NCBI GenBank assembly: GCA_001786195.1
Contig: MFVS01000024.1
Span: 1-51,176 of the forward strand
Reading direction: 5' to 3'
DNA from: Candidatus Nomurabacteria bacterium RIFCSPLOWO2_12_FULL_40_42
GTDB taxonomy: Bacteria; Patescibacteriota; Minisyncoccia; Phycocordibacterales; UBA9973
Length of the DNA stretch: 51,176 nucleotides
In this document: piece after piece, positions 20,668 to 28,679 of the stretch
Position numbering within the stretch: the stretch's first letter is position 1
Layout: each line of letters starts with the position of its first letter
Position numbers and translations under genes: made by a program
The notes under the pieces: model-generated
Database searches by the model: none
Told to the model about the DNA's origin: nothing
What the model saw: the letters and a program-made list of their open reading frames with translations, nothing else

Positions 20668-21367
20668 AATAATTCCGGCAATTTTGGAAAAAAATTTTAA
20701 CGAAATAAAAAACAAGCTGACATCTTTACGTGAGCATGTAAAATGCGTGCATATAGACATTTGCGACGGTGTATTGACGTCTAGCGTCACCTGGCCATAT
20801 GGCGGAGGTCAATTGGGTGGTTTTGAAGACTCGGATTTCAAAAAAATTATAAGTGAAGAAGAAGGAATGCCGTTTTGGGACGATTTTGATTTTGAATTTG
20901 ATTTGATGGTCGCTGATGCGGTGGAGAATTTTGATTTGTATATGAAATTGGGGCCGAGAAGAATGATTTTTCATCCAGATTTGGGAGGGAATATCGAAGA
21001 CTTTGAACAGTTCTTTGAAGGTTTGGATGTGTATATCAGAGATAATGTGGAAATTGGGCTTGCTTTCAAGCCGAGCGATGATTTGTCGATGGTGTCTAGA
21101 CTTTCACACAAAGTTGATTTCTTGCACTGCATGGGTTCGGATAAGATAGGATTTCAAGGTGAAAAGTTTTCCGACCAAGCCTTAGAAAACATAAAACTTC
21201 TTAAAAAAAATCTGCCAGGAATTGTAATATCCGTGGATATTGGTATTAATCTGCAGAATGCAGAAAGTATTGTAGTGGCCGGCGCAGACCGGCTCACCGT
21301 GGGTTCTAGTATCTGGAAGAGCGGAGACCCTATCGGTGTACTACAAAGCTTCCAAAGTTTGGTATAA
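20660..21367 (+). CDS. rpe: Ribulose-phosphate 3-epimerase-like protein
   Basis: 235 aa TIM-barrel of the RPE family. Visible: PAIL at the start, VHIDICDG (metal-binding His and catalytic Asp), FDLMVADA, IFHPD, SVDIGIN (second catalytic Asp) and VAGADRLTVGSSIW with the phosphate loop. It is divergent: the usual MSVNPGFGGQ is CMGSDKIGFQGEKF and HVE is HPD. Interconversion of ribulose-5-P and xylulose-5-P fits the operon. The gene overlaps the IMPase gene by 8 nt, and its last bases contain the promoter of tktN. Confidence 0.85.
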   Translation: MSEIIPAILEKNFNEIKNKLTSLREHVKCVHIDICDGVLTSSVTWPYGGGQLGGFEDSDFKKIISEEEGMPFWDDFDFEFDLMVADAVENFDLYMKLGPRRMIFHPDLGGNIEDFEQFFEGLDVYIRDNVEIGLAFKPSDDLSMVSRLSHKVDFLHCMGSDKIGFQGEKFSDQALENIKLLKKNLPGIVISVDIGINLQNAESIVVAGADRLTVGSSIWKSGDPIGVLQSFQSLV

Positions 21368-21368
21368 T
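21360..21368 (+). promoter_or_regulatory. Internal promoter for transketolase, GTG start
   Basis: TGGTATAAT at the very end of rpe, 6 nt before GTG at 21375. It suggests a leaderless transketolase transcript starting at GTG. Confidence 0.65.
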
Positions 21369-21374
21369 GAAGCT

Positions 21375-22238
21375 GTGCTTTTAACTGAAGAAAAAATAAA
21401 AGAGCTAGAAATAAAAGCGAACGAGATTCGCAAAAGTATTATTGAGATGTTGCTCGTTGCGGGGAGCGGGCACACGGCGGGGCCCTTGGGCATGGCGGAT
21501 ATTTTTACGCTTTTTTATTTCCACATTTTAAAACTTGATCCCAAGAAGCCGGATTGGGAAGAGCGCGACAGACTCGTGCTTAGTAACGGACACATCTGTC
21601 CAGTTTTGTATGCAACGATGGCCCACGCTGGATATTTTCCATTAGAAGAACTGAAGACTTTGCGCAAATTTGGTACCCGACTCCAAGGACATCCGCATCG
21701 GGAGTATTTACCATATCTCGAAACTTCTTCCGGGCCGCTTGGCCTTGGGCTTTCGCAGGCGACGGGCATGGCTTTGGCAGACCGGATGGACGGCAAAGAC
21801 AAAGATCGATTTATTTATTGTTTCATGTCGGATGGAGAACATGATGAAGGCAATACTTGGGAAGCGATTATGTTGGCGGGAAAAAATAAATTGCGGAATT
21901 TAATTGCGGTTGTTGACCGAAATAATATTCAGATCGATGGCTTTACCGAAAATATCATGCCGCTCGAGCCGCTGGTAGACAAATGGCGGGCTTTTAACTG
22001 GCATGTGGTTGAGGTCGGCGGGCATGATTTTAGAACGCTCAATGAAGCAGTCGAAGAAGCGCAAGCGATATATGAAAAACCTACGGTCATTATCTCGCAC
22101 AATATTCCAGGCAAGGGCGTGCACGAGTTTGAAAGGGATTATAAGTGGCATGGCAAACCTCCAAATAAAGAAGAAGCCAAGATGGCACTTCACGAATTGC
22201 GAACACTTGGTGGCAAGATTCGAAGCGAGCATCAATAA
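21375..22238 (+). CDS. Transketolase, N-terminal (TPP-binding) subunit
   Basis: 287 aa from the GTG at 21375; the track start at 21336 overlaps rpe and adds residues unlike the family. TPP-binding half of a split transketolase: GSGHTAGPLGMADIF, GPLGLGLSQATGMALA and DGEHDEGNTWEAIMLAGKNKLRNLIAVVDRNN (the GDG...N TPP motif with the leading G as S). Transfers two-carbon ketol units between pentose and triose/hexose phosphates together with the C-terminal subunit at 22784. A DinD-like gene separates the two subunits. Confidence 0.93.
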   Translation: MLLTEEKIKELEIKANEIRKSIIEMLLVAGSGHTAGPLGMADIFTLFYFHILKLDPKKPDWEERDRLVLSNGHICPVLYATMAHAGYFPLEELKTLRKFGTRLQGHPHREYLPYLETSSGPLGLGLSQATGMALADRMDGKDKDRFIYCFMSDGEHDEGNTWEAIMLAGKNKLRNLIAVVDRNNIQIDGFTENIMPLEPLVDKWRAFNWHVVEVGGHDFRTLNEAVEEAQAIYEKPTVIISHNIPGKGVHEFERDYKWHGKPPNKEEAKMALHELRTLGGKIRSEHQ

Positions 22239-22248
22239 ATTTAAATAT

Positions 22249-22770
22249 ATGAAAGAAAATATATTTGAAACAATAAAAAAATTGGACAATAATGGCAAAG
22301 AATATTGGTCATCTCGTGAACTCTCAGAAATTTTAGAGTATGCTGATTACAGAAAATTTTTAGGAGTTATTGAAAAGGCTAAAATAGCTTGCGAAAATAG
22401 TGGAGAAGTTATCCACAACCATTTTGTCCATACCGACGAAATGGTTCCAATTGGATCTGGCGCGGAAAGACCTGTGGATACCATATATCTTTCTCGCTAC
22501 GCTTGTTATCTAATTGTTCAAAATTCAGATCCCACTAAGGTTGTAGTTGCAAAAGGTCAAACTTACTTTGCCATTCAAACACGAAGACAAGAAAACGCAG
22601 AAAATATTAAAGGTGAAGGAAACGCAAATCTAGCACATTTTAATGTAGGTCAAAAAGTAAGAAATACAATTGTAAGCCTTGGTGGTACAATGCCGGAAGA
22701 GCTTCCTACTCCTGACGCTATCGGCAAAGCGGAGACAAGGATAAGAAGTTCAAAGAAGATAAAAAAATAA
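22249..22770 (+). CDS. DinD-like protein (second short form)
   Basis: 173 aa from the ATG at 22249. The track ORF from 22003 begins inside transketolase. Strongly DinD-like: YWSSRELSEILEYADYRKFLGVIEKAKIACENSG, then SRYACYLIVQNSDP, GQTYFAIQTRRQE, then jumping to HFNVGQKVRNTIVSLGGTMPEELPTP. Compared with E. coli DinD (274 aa) the central helical block is missing, while the C-terminal block is kept; the copy at 4918 shows the opposite choice. It is placed between the two transketolase subunits, 10 nt after one and 13 nt before the other. Confidence 0.9.
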   Translation: MKENIFETIKKLDNNGKEYWSSRELSEILEYADYRKFLGVIEKAKIACENSGEVIHNHFVHTDEMVPIGSGAERPVDTIYLSRYACYLIVQNSDPTKVVVAKGQTYFAIQTRRQENAENIKGEGNANLAHFNVGQKVRNTIVSLGGTMPEELPTPDAIGKAETRIRSSKKIKK

Positions 22771-22783
22771 AAAATTAAAATTT

Positions 22784-23791
22784 ATGTTAAATCCCAAATT
22801 AAAACTAAACCCTAAAATATTCAATGCAGATTGTGAGCAAGTGCCAATCCGAAAAGGTTTCGGTGAAGGGTTGCTCCGGGCGGGGGAGTTGGATAAAAAC
22901 GTGGTCGCCTTATGCGCAGATTTGACGGAGTCTACCCAAATGATTTTTTTTAAAGAAAAGTTTCCGGAGCGTTTTGTGGAAATTGGGGTGGCGGAGCAAA
23001 ATTTGGCTACAGTTGCTTCTGGTATGGCGGCCATGGGCAAAATTTCTTTTATCTCGAGCTATGCAATGTTCAGCCCTGGGCGCAATTGGGAGCAGATCCG
23101 GACGACTATCGCCTACAATGATCGCAAAGTGGTGGTCGTGGGTTCGCACGGTGGAATCTCAGTGGGGGCTGACGGTGGGACGCATCAGGCGCTGGAAGAT
23201 ATCGCTTTGATGCGGGTAATTCCAAATATGGATGTGGTGAGTCCTTGCGACAGCATCGAAGCGAAAAAGGCGACGCTGGCTTTGGGAACGAGTAAGAGAC
23301 CAGCATATCTCCGCCTTGCGCGGGACAAAACCCCGATCATCACTACCGAAGAAACTCCTTTTGCGCTCGGCAAAGCGGAAATTTATTGGCTGCCGGAGGT
23401 AGGGCTGGCCCAAGTGGGCATCATCGCAACCGGGTCTCTGATGCATCGCGCGCTTCTCGCGGCCAAAGAATTGGAATCCGGAGAAGAATCACAGCGAATC
23501 AAAACAAAAGTTATGAATCTCTCGGGCATCAAGCCCATAGATAAAAATGCCATCATAACTCTTGCCAGAGAGACCAAAAGAATCGTGACTGTCGAAGAGC
23601 ACCAAGTAGCCGGCGGCATGGGTTCGGCCGTAGCCGAAATTCTCGCGCAAAATTTTCCGGTGCCCATCGAATTCATCGGCGTGCAAGATAAATTTGGACA
23701 AAGTGGCACACCAGATGAGCTCGTGGAGCATTATGGTATGGGCGTTCAATTCGTCAAAGAGGCGGTGAAAAAAGTTCTGGGGAGGAAATGA
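22784..23791 (+). CDS. Transketolase, C-terminal subunit
   Basis: 335 aa. Pyrimidine-binding half plus the C-terminal domain of transketolase: RKGFGEGLLRAGELDKNVVALCADLTESTQM, FVEIGVAEQNLATVASGMAAMGK (catalytic Glu for TPP activation), HGGISVGADGGTHQALEDIALMR and VTVEEHQVAGGMGSAVAEIL. Partner of the subunit at 21375. DXS and pyruvate dehydrogenase beta share the fold, but pairing with the N-subunit and rpe/rpiB supports transketolase. Last gene of the operon (TGA stop); converges with the minus-strand gene at 23820. Confidence 0.93.
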   Translation: MLNPKLKLNPKIFNADCEQVPIRKGFGEGLLRAGELDKNVVALCADLTESTQMIFFKEKFPERFVEIGVAEQNLATVASGMAAMGKISFISSYAMFSPGRNWEQIRTTIAYNDRKVVVVGSHGGISVGADGGTHQALEDIALMRVIPNMDVVSPCDSIEAKKATLALGTSKRPAYLRLARDKTPIITTEETPFALGKAEIYWLPEVGLAQVGIIATGSLMHRALLAAKELESGEESQRIKTKVMNLSGIKPIDKNAIITLARETKRIVTVEEHQVAGGMGSAVAEILAQNFPVPIEFIGVQDKFGQSGTPDELVEHYGMGVQFVKEAVKKVLGRK

Positions 23792-23819
23792 GAATCGAGG
23801 GGAACGACATCCATAGTAT

Positions 23820-24218
23820 TTACAAATTTTCCTCTTTTTTAATTTTGTTCTTAATGTCTCTGATTTTTTGCTTGTAGTCCCCGATAATTTTCAAAAATTT
23901 AGAAATTTCTTTATTTTGGCTGTTTGTATTATTTTCTTGGATTTTATTTTTTACTTTAGTTTTCATGTCCTGGTATTTGTCTTTCAGAAAATTAGTGGAC
24001 TTCACATAAAATCGCAGGCTAGTCACTAGCCCGGTGTATCCGTGCTTTCGCATATTTTTCACCATTAGGTGCTTGATTTCTTTCAAGAAAGGAACTTCGA
24101 ACAAGACTTCTTCATGATCTACAATCTGATCATGCTCCATGATGACCAACTTTCTACTGATCATAAGGATAATGGCAGTGAGCGACGCAAAGAATAAAAT
24201 TAATAAAAAATACATCAT
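23820..24218 (-). CDS. Membrane-anchored coiled-coil protein, unknown
   Basis: 132 aa: an N-terminal membrane helix (MMYFLLILFFASLTAIILMI) followed by a charged helical stretch to the end (DKYQDMKTKVKNKIQENN...IKNKIKKEENL), likely coiled coil. No family recognised. It starts 10 nt after the tsf stop and is probably transcribed with rpsB-tsf. Confidence 0.65.
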   Translation of the reverse strand: MMYFLLILFFASLTAIILMISRKLVIMEHDQIVDHEEVLFEVPFLKEIKHLMVKNMRKHGYTGLVTSLRFYVKSTNFLKDKYQDMKTKVKNKIQENNTNSQNKEISKFLKIIGDYKQKIRDIKNKIKKEENL

Positions 24219-24228
24219 CGTTTTATTT

Positions 24229-25035
24229 TTAAACTGAACACTGCCTTATCTCCTTTATCTTGGCCTTATTTTTTTGGAGAAGATGGCCCACGGTTTCTCC
24301 AGAATCCTTGATGAATGCCTGCTCCGAGAGCGTCTTTTCTTTGAAGTAAGTTCCTATCTTGCCATCCAGTATTTTCTTTTTTATTTCTTCCGGCTTGTCG
24401 ATGAGAGCAATTTCTTTCTGAAAAACTTCGGTGATTGTTTGCTTGGTGTCGGGAGTTATTTCCTCGCTAGTTATATATTCCGGTTTCATGGCGGCAATAT
24501 GCATGGCTATATCGCGGGCCAGCTCCGCGCTACCTCCTTCCAAACTCGTGATCACCGCGATCTTGTTATTATGTACATAACTTCCCAGATAACCTTTGTC
24601 TTTGTTTGATACTTCATAGGCGTCTCCGAGCTGAATATTTTCTCCAGTTTTTTGGATGATAGGATCGATCAGATCTTTGGCCAAAACTTTCATCTTCTCT
24701 AACCCCTTCGAAAGTGCAATATCGGCGAGTTTGCCGAGGAGAGTGGTAAAGTCCTCATTTCTAGCAACAAAATCCGTCTCACACAAAAGAGAAACTAAGA
24801 CCGCTTTTTTGCCTGCCTGCGCAGGCAGGTCTTTTAGCTTGATCGTTACCGCGCCGTCTTTAACCTCGCGGCTGCCTTTTTTGAGCGCAATGTCCGAGCT
24901 GGTCTTTTTCAAGATTGCTAGCGCTTTTTTCATATCGCCTTCGGCCTCTTCCAGAGCGTGTTTGCACTGCATTACCGAAATACCAGTGGCATCCCTTAAT
25001 TCTTTGATTATCTCGGTTGTTATGGAAAGTGGCAT
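24229..25035 (-). CDS. tsf: Elongation factor Ts
   Basis: 268 aa. Nucleotide exchange factor for EF-Tu. The N-terminal UBA-like domain IKELRDATGISVMQCKHALEEAEGDMKKAL and the core LLCETDFVARNEDF are diagnostic, as are the later DIAMHIAAMKPEYI and LSEQAFIKDSGETVGHLL. A small palindrome (CCTGCCTGCGCAGGCAGG) is inserted in frame as KDLPAQAGKKA, just before the conserved CETDFV strand. One nucleotide separates it from the rpsB stop; classic rpsB-tsf operon. Confidence 0.97.
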   Translation of the reverse strand: MPLSITTEIIKELRDATGISVMQCKHALEEAEGDMKKALAILKKTSSDIALKKGSREVKDGAVTIKLKDLPAQAGKKAVLVSLLCETDFVARNEDFTTLLGKLADIALSKGLEKMKVLAKDLIDPIIQKTGENIQLGDAYEVSNKDKGYLGSYVHNNKIAVITSLEGGSAELARDIAMHIAAMKPEYITSEEITPDTKQTITEVFQKEIALIDKPEEIKKKILDGKIGTYFKEKTLSEQAFIKDSGETVGHLLQKNKAKIKEIRQCSV

Positions 25036-25036
25036 A

Positions 25037-25759
25037 TTATTCTTTGATCGGGACGACCACAGTTCCGCTTTTGTAAGCGCTTGCTATGGTCTCTCCGAAG
25101 AACTTTATCGAAGGAATGCTGGAATCATTGCCGATAATAGGGTACTCAATGCCTTTAATGTTTGAATCTGAATTGATCAGAGAAATTATCGGCACATTTG
25201 ATTTTTGAGTTTCGGTAGCGGCAATATGTTCGCCCCTGGCGTCAATAATAAACAGCGCGTCCGGAGCTTTTTTCAAGCCAATCAGCCCGGAATAATATCT
25301 TTCAAGTTTTTCCATTTTTTTCGCCATTACCACTCGTTCTTTTTTGGTATACTTATCAAGATTGCCTTCCGCGCTATCTTTGCGATAATTTTCCAACTCC
25401 ATGATTCTTTTTTTTATTTCAGTAAAATTACTCAAAGTGCCTCCAATCCAGCGCTCAGCAACATAAGGCATATTTAAAGATTCGGCTATGTTTTTAGTTA
25501 TATTTTTGGCTTCGGGCTTAGTGCCGACGAAAAGTATAATTTTACCAGCGGCACCCAAACTTTTGGCAAATTCGGACGCTCTCTCCAGCATCTTGCTCGT
25601 TTTTTCCAAATCAATTATATCTGTTTTATTTTTGGTGGCGTATATATATTTTGACAGACTTGGGTGCCTTCGCGTTTTCGAATAACCATAATGCGCTCCG
25701 ACTTTGAACATTTTTTCAATAATGGTGTCCGAAATTTCAATATCTTTTATTTTTGGCAT
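25037..25759 (-). CDS. rpsB: 30S ribosomal protein S2
   Basis: 240 aa, normal length. Recognised from FKVGAHYGYSKTRRHPSLSKYIYATKN, GGTLSNF, GLIGLKKAPDALFIIDAR.E.IA and the final NSD.NI.GIEYPIIGND. The start at 25759 is backed by TGCTATACT 6 nt upstream. Heads the rpsB-tsf operon. Confidence 0.97.
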   Translation of the reverse strand: MPKIKDIEISDTIIEKMFKVGAHYGYSKTRRHPSLSKYIYATKNKTDIIDLEKTSKMLERASEFAKSLGAAGKIILFVGTKPEAKNITKNIAESLNMPYVAERWIGGTLSNFTEIKKRIMELENYRKDSAEGNLDKYTKKERVVMAKKMEKLERYYSGLIGLKKAPDALFIIDARGEHIAATETQKSNVPIISLINSDSNIKGIEYPIIGNDSSIPSIKFFGETIASAYKSGTVVVPIKE

Positions 25760-25765
25760 GCAAGC

Positions 25766-25774
25766 AGTATAGCA
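25766..25774 (-). promoter_or_regulatory. Extended -10 promoter of rpsB
   Basis: Minus-strand TGCTATACT, then GCTTGC and ATG: leaderless geometry, so the usual long S2-regulated leader of rpsB seems absent. Confidence 0.75.
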
Positions 25775-25838
25775 GAGACTTACCCACTTTGCAAATTAAT
25801 GTCTTGTTCAATTTAGGGATTAATATTTTTATAGCATC

Positions 25839-26708
25839 TTATGTATAAACAAGTCGTATTTCCCCTAATTCTTCCTTGATCAGTCCTTTGATTTCCATTA
25901 TCGTAAGCATTGCATTAGCGGCTGGAATAGGAAGTTTCATGGTGCGAATCAGATCGTCGCGAAATATTGGTTCGCGCAACAACTCAGTAATTTTTTTTTC
26001 TTCTGGTGACAAATCTGCAAAAAGCCTGGCTTGTTTTTCTTCGTCTTTTGGCAATTCAAAACCAAGCGCCTCCAATACATCTTCCGAGCAAGTGATGGGA
26101 GTGGCGCCCTGCCTCAATAATCTATTTGTGCCTTTAGAATTTGAAGAAAAAATTGACCCTGGCACTGCTAGTAAATCACGATTGTACTCTGTGGTCAGTC
26201 GTGCGGTGATAAGTGTGCCGGACTTTTCTTCGGCTTCAATTATGAGCACCGCTTTCGAAATACCTGCCATCAATCTATTTCGCATCGGGAAGCTCCACTG
26301 GGTCGCTTTGAAATCAGGTTCAAATTCTGAAATTAAACAGCCGCCGGAATCTACGATTTCTTGCATCAACCGCACATTGGTTTTTGGATACATTGCAGAA
26401 GCAGAGAGTCCTGAGCCGGGAAAGACAATCGTTTTCATTCCTATTTGCATCGCCTTCTTGTGAGCGATCGTGTCTATACCCATGGCAAAACCAGAGACTA
26501 TTACTATCGGATATCCTTTTAAGCCAGTAATTATTTTTTCACACGCTTCTTTTCCGTATGAAGTAAATTTTCTCGATCCCACCACGCATAGATAAATTAA
26601 ATTTTCGTTGCTTGGCAAATCGCCGATGATCCAAAGGTCTTCCGGGGGTTGAGGGATTTCCAAAAGCGCTTTAGGAAATTTAGTTTTTGGTAATTTTTTA
26701 ATTTCCAT
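25839..26708 (-). CDS. dprA: DNA processing protein DprA
   Basis: 289 aa. Loads RecA on incoming single-stranded DNA in transformation. The Rossmann-like domain shows VGSRKFTSYG, VSGFAMGIDTIAHKKA, FPGSGL, PMRNRLMAGIS and EKSGTLITARLT. The C-terminal part (about 215-285; LSPEEKKITELL...IPAANAMLTIMEIKGLI) is the winged-helix DprA domain. It lacks the N-terminal SAM-like domain of longer homologs. DprA and com genes are common in this phylum and suggest DNA uptake. Divergent from serS with overlapping promoters. Confidence 0.95.
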   Translation of the reverse strand: MEIKKLPKTKFPKALLEIPQPPEDLWIIGDLPSNENLIYLCVVGSRKFTSYGKEACEKIITGLKGYPIVIVSGFAMGIDTIAHKKAMQIGMKTIVFPGSGLSASAMYPKTNVRLMQEIVDSGGCLISEFEPDFKATQWSFPMRNRLMAGISKAVLIIEAEEKSGTLITARLTTEYNRDLLAVPGSIFSSNSKGTNRLLRQGATPITCSEDVLEALGFELPKDEEKQARLFADLSPEEKKITELLREPIFRDDLIRTMKLPIPAANAMLTIMEIKGLIKEELGEIRLVYT

Positions 26709-26723
26709 GATATGATTATAACA
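26708..26723. promoter_or_regulatory. Overlapping divergent extended -10 promoters of dprA and serS
   Basis: Plus strand TGA-TATGAT (26708-26716) lies 6 nt before the serS ATG (26723); minus strand TGT-TATAAT (26723-26715) lies 6 nt before the dprA ATG (26708). The two -10 boxes overlap by 2 bp, and each promoter starts inside the other gene's start codon. Confidence 0.8.
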
Positions 26724-27997
26724 TGTTAGACATAAAATTCATTCGGGATAATAAAGACATAGTCCAGGAAGGCGCCAAGAAAAAACGGGTGGAAGTGGAT
26801 ATTGGCCAGCTTATCGCTCTCGACGATGAACGCTTGAAACAGCTCAAAGAAATAGAGGACTTGCGGGCCGAAGTGAATCGAGTCTCAAATGACATCGCTC
26901 GCGACCAAGATTCGGCGCTTAAAATACAGCTGATCGAAGAAATGCGCGGGGTGAAAGAAGATATTAAGAACAAAGAAGAAAAATTAAAAAAAACAATCGA
27001 AGAGTGGCAAAAGATGATGCTCGCGGTGCCGAATGTCCCGGATATGACCGTGCCGGAAGGGAAAGGCGAGGAAGACAACAAAGAAATTCTGACGTGGGGT
27101 GAGAAACCGAAATTTGATTTCCCACCGAAGGACCATGTCGAGCTCATGACCGCACTCAAGATGGTGGATTTTGAAAGGGGTGTCAAAGTGCACGGCTTTC
27201 GAGGTTACTTTTTGCAAAATGACGGAGCGGAAATGAGTTGGGCAATTTGGAATTACGCCCGAGAATTTTTTCAAAAGAAAAAGTTTAGTAATTTTATCGC
27301 CCCGGCAATTGTCCACAAGCAGCATCTCTACGGCACGGGGCATCTGCCTGGCGGCGCTGAAGATATTTATCAGACGCAGGACGGGGATTATCTCTCCGGC
27401 ACCGCGGAGATACCGATGATGGGCTATCATAGTAATGAAATTATCCCGAGAGAAAAATTGCCGAAACGATATTTGGCATTTTCTCCGTGCTATAGAAGAG
27501 AAGCCGGCGCGCATTCCAAAGACACCAAGGGCCTTATCCGGGTGCAGGAATTTTATAAACTCGAACAGCTTATCCTCTGCGAAGCCAGCCACGAAGAGTC
27601 CGTCAAATATCACGAAGAAATAAATAAAAATTTTGAAGAATTTTTAGAATCACTTGGCATTCCGTACCGCCGGCTCGAAATCTGCACCGGAGATTTGAAA
27701 GCGGCCCATGTCAAAAGCTACGACACCGAAGCCTGGATCCCGTCGCAAAATCAATACCGCGAGCTCTCTAGCGCGTCCTATTATCACGATTTTCAAACTA
27801 GAAGATTTAACATCCGCTATAAAGACGCCGAAGGCAAGTCTCGTTTTGTGCATTCCCTAAATAGCACCGCCGTAGCGACTCCGAGGATCCTCGTAGCCAT
27901 TGTAGAAAACTATCAGCAAAAAGATGGCTCCATAAAAATTCCGGAAGTTTTACGAAAATACATGGGGGATAGGGAATTTATTAAAGGACTTGCATAA
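26723..27997 (+). CDS. serS: Seryl-tRNA synthetase
   Basis: 424 aa, normal length. Class II synthetase for Ser (and initial charging of tRNA-Sec where present). The N-terminal long coiled-coil arm covers about residues 25-100 and binds the tRNA variable arm. Catalytic motifs: SGTAEIPM, FSPCYRREAGAHSKDTKGLIRVQEFYKLE (motif 2) and SLNSTAVATPRILVAIVENYQ (motif 3; the usual G.G.A.GR is altered to STAVATPR). Divergent from dprA. Confidence 0.97.
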   Translation: MLDIKFIRDNKDIVQEGAKKKRVEVDIGQLIALDDERLKQLKEIEDLRAEVNRVSNDIARDQDSALKIQLIEEMRGVKEDIKNKEEKLKKTIEEWQKMMLAVPNVPDMTVPEGKGEEDNKEILTWGEKPKFDFPPKDHVELMTALKMVDFERGVKVHGFRGYFLQNDGAEMSWAIWNYAREFFQKKKFSNFIAPAIVHKQHLYGTGHLPGGAEDIYQTQDGDYLSGTAEIPMMGYHSNEIIPREKLPKRYLAFSPCYRREAGAHSKDTKGLIRVQEFYKLEQLILCEASHEESVKYHEEINKNFEEFLESLGIPYRRLEICTGDLKAAHVKSYDTEAWIPSQNQYRELSSASYYHDFQTRRFNIRYKDAEGKSRFVHSLNSTAVATPRILVAIVENYQQKDGSIKIPEVLRKYMGDREFIKGLA

Positions 27998-28024
27998 AAG
28001 ATGAAAGTGTGAAATAATGAATTT

Positions 28025-28258
28025 ATGACAAAAGTTATCAACATTAATGAACGAGGTACACTGACATTACCTAAGGAAATGCGGCGTATTTTCGGTGGTA
28101 AGAGCCTTAATCAGGTAATTGCCGAAGAAACAAACGAAGGCATTTTGTTGCGTGTCGGAGCTACTTTCCCTGTGGAATTATATTCTGAAAAGCGGCTAGA
28201 AGAATTTCGTCAAAACAACGAAAAAGCTCTTTCTGGGTATCGCTTCAATAAGAAATGA
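28025..28258 (+). CDS. AbrB/SpoVT-type antitoxin
   Basis: 77 aa. Swapped-hairpin AbrB domain at the N-terminus: VININERGTLTLPKEMRRIFG followed by N.V..E.... .GILLR. Serves as DNA-binding antitoxin of the PIN protein encoded next; the two genes overlap by 4 nt (ATGA). The C-terminal part (YSEKRLEEFRQNNEKAL) should contact the toxin. Confidence 0.85.
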   Translation: MTKVININERGTLTLPKEMRRIFGGKSLNQVIAEETNEGILLRVGATFPVELYSEKRLEEFRQNNEKALSGYRFNKK

Positions 28259-28653
28259 GAATTTTTCTAGATGCTAATATCCTTTTTTCAGCAGCCCAAT
28301 CGGGAAGCCGAATGAGTGATTTTTTGGATGTACTTTTTGATCAGGCGAATTGTCTGACGAATGTTTGTGCTGTGGAAGAAGTAAGACGCAATTTAGAATT
28401 AAAATCTCCGGAAGTCCTCTATCGTTTGGATGAGCTAGTCAAAAAATGCAAACTTATTTCCGCAATCGCTACTGATTTAAAAGTCGACTTATCCGCAAAA
28501 GATATTCCAATTCTCGGCGGAGCAATTGCTGGACAAGCGACACACCTTTTGACTGGTGATAAGCGAGATTTTGGTGTTTATTTCGGCAAAACAATTCAAG
28601 GAGTAAAAATTGTTTCGCCTATAATGCTGGTTAAGGAGTTGAAGTTGTCATAA
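28255..28653 (+). CDS. PIN-domain toxin (VapC-like ribonuclease)
   Basis: 132 aa. PIN fold: RIFLDANILFSAA with the first catalytic Asp, a VEEVRRN acidic site, and LLTGDKRDFG near the C-terminus with the last acidic pair. It probably cleaves RNA in a Mg-dependent way, inhibited by the AbrB-type partner whose stop overlaps its start. The pair separates serS from ftsQ. Confidence 0.85.
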   Translation: MRIFLDANILFSAAQSGSRMSDFLDVLFDQANCLTNVCAVEEVRRNLELKSPEVLYRLDELVKKCKLISAIATDLKVDLSAKDIPILGGAIAGQATHLLTGDKRDFGVYFGKTIQGVKIVSPIMLVKELKLS

Positions 28654-28679
28654 TACTTATTCATGTTACAGTTACTTAT

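Noticed and set aside
22003-22248. N-terminal extension of the second DinD-like protein
   Set aside because: It is out-of-frame transketolase sequence; DinD similarity begins at ATG 22249.
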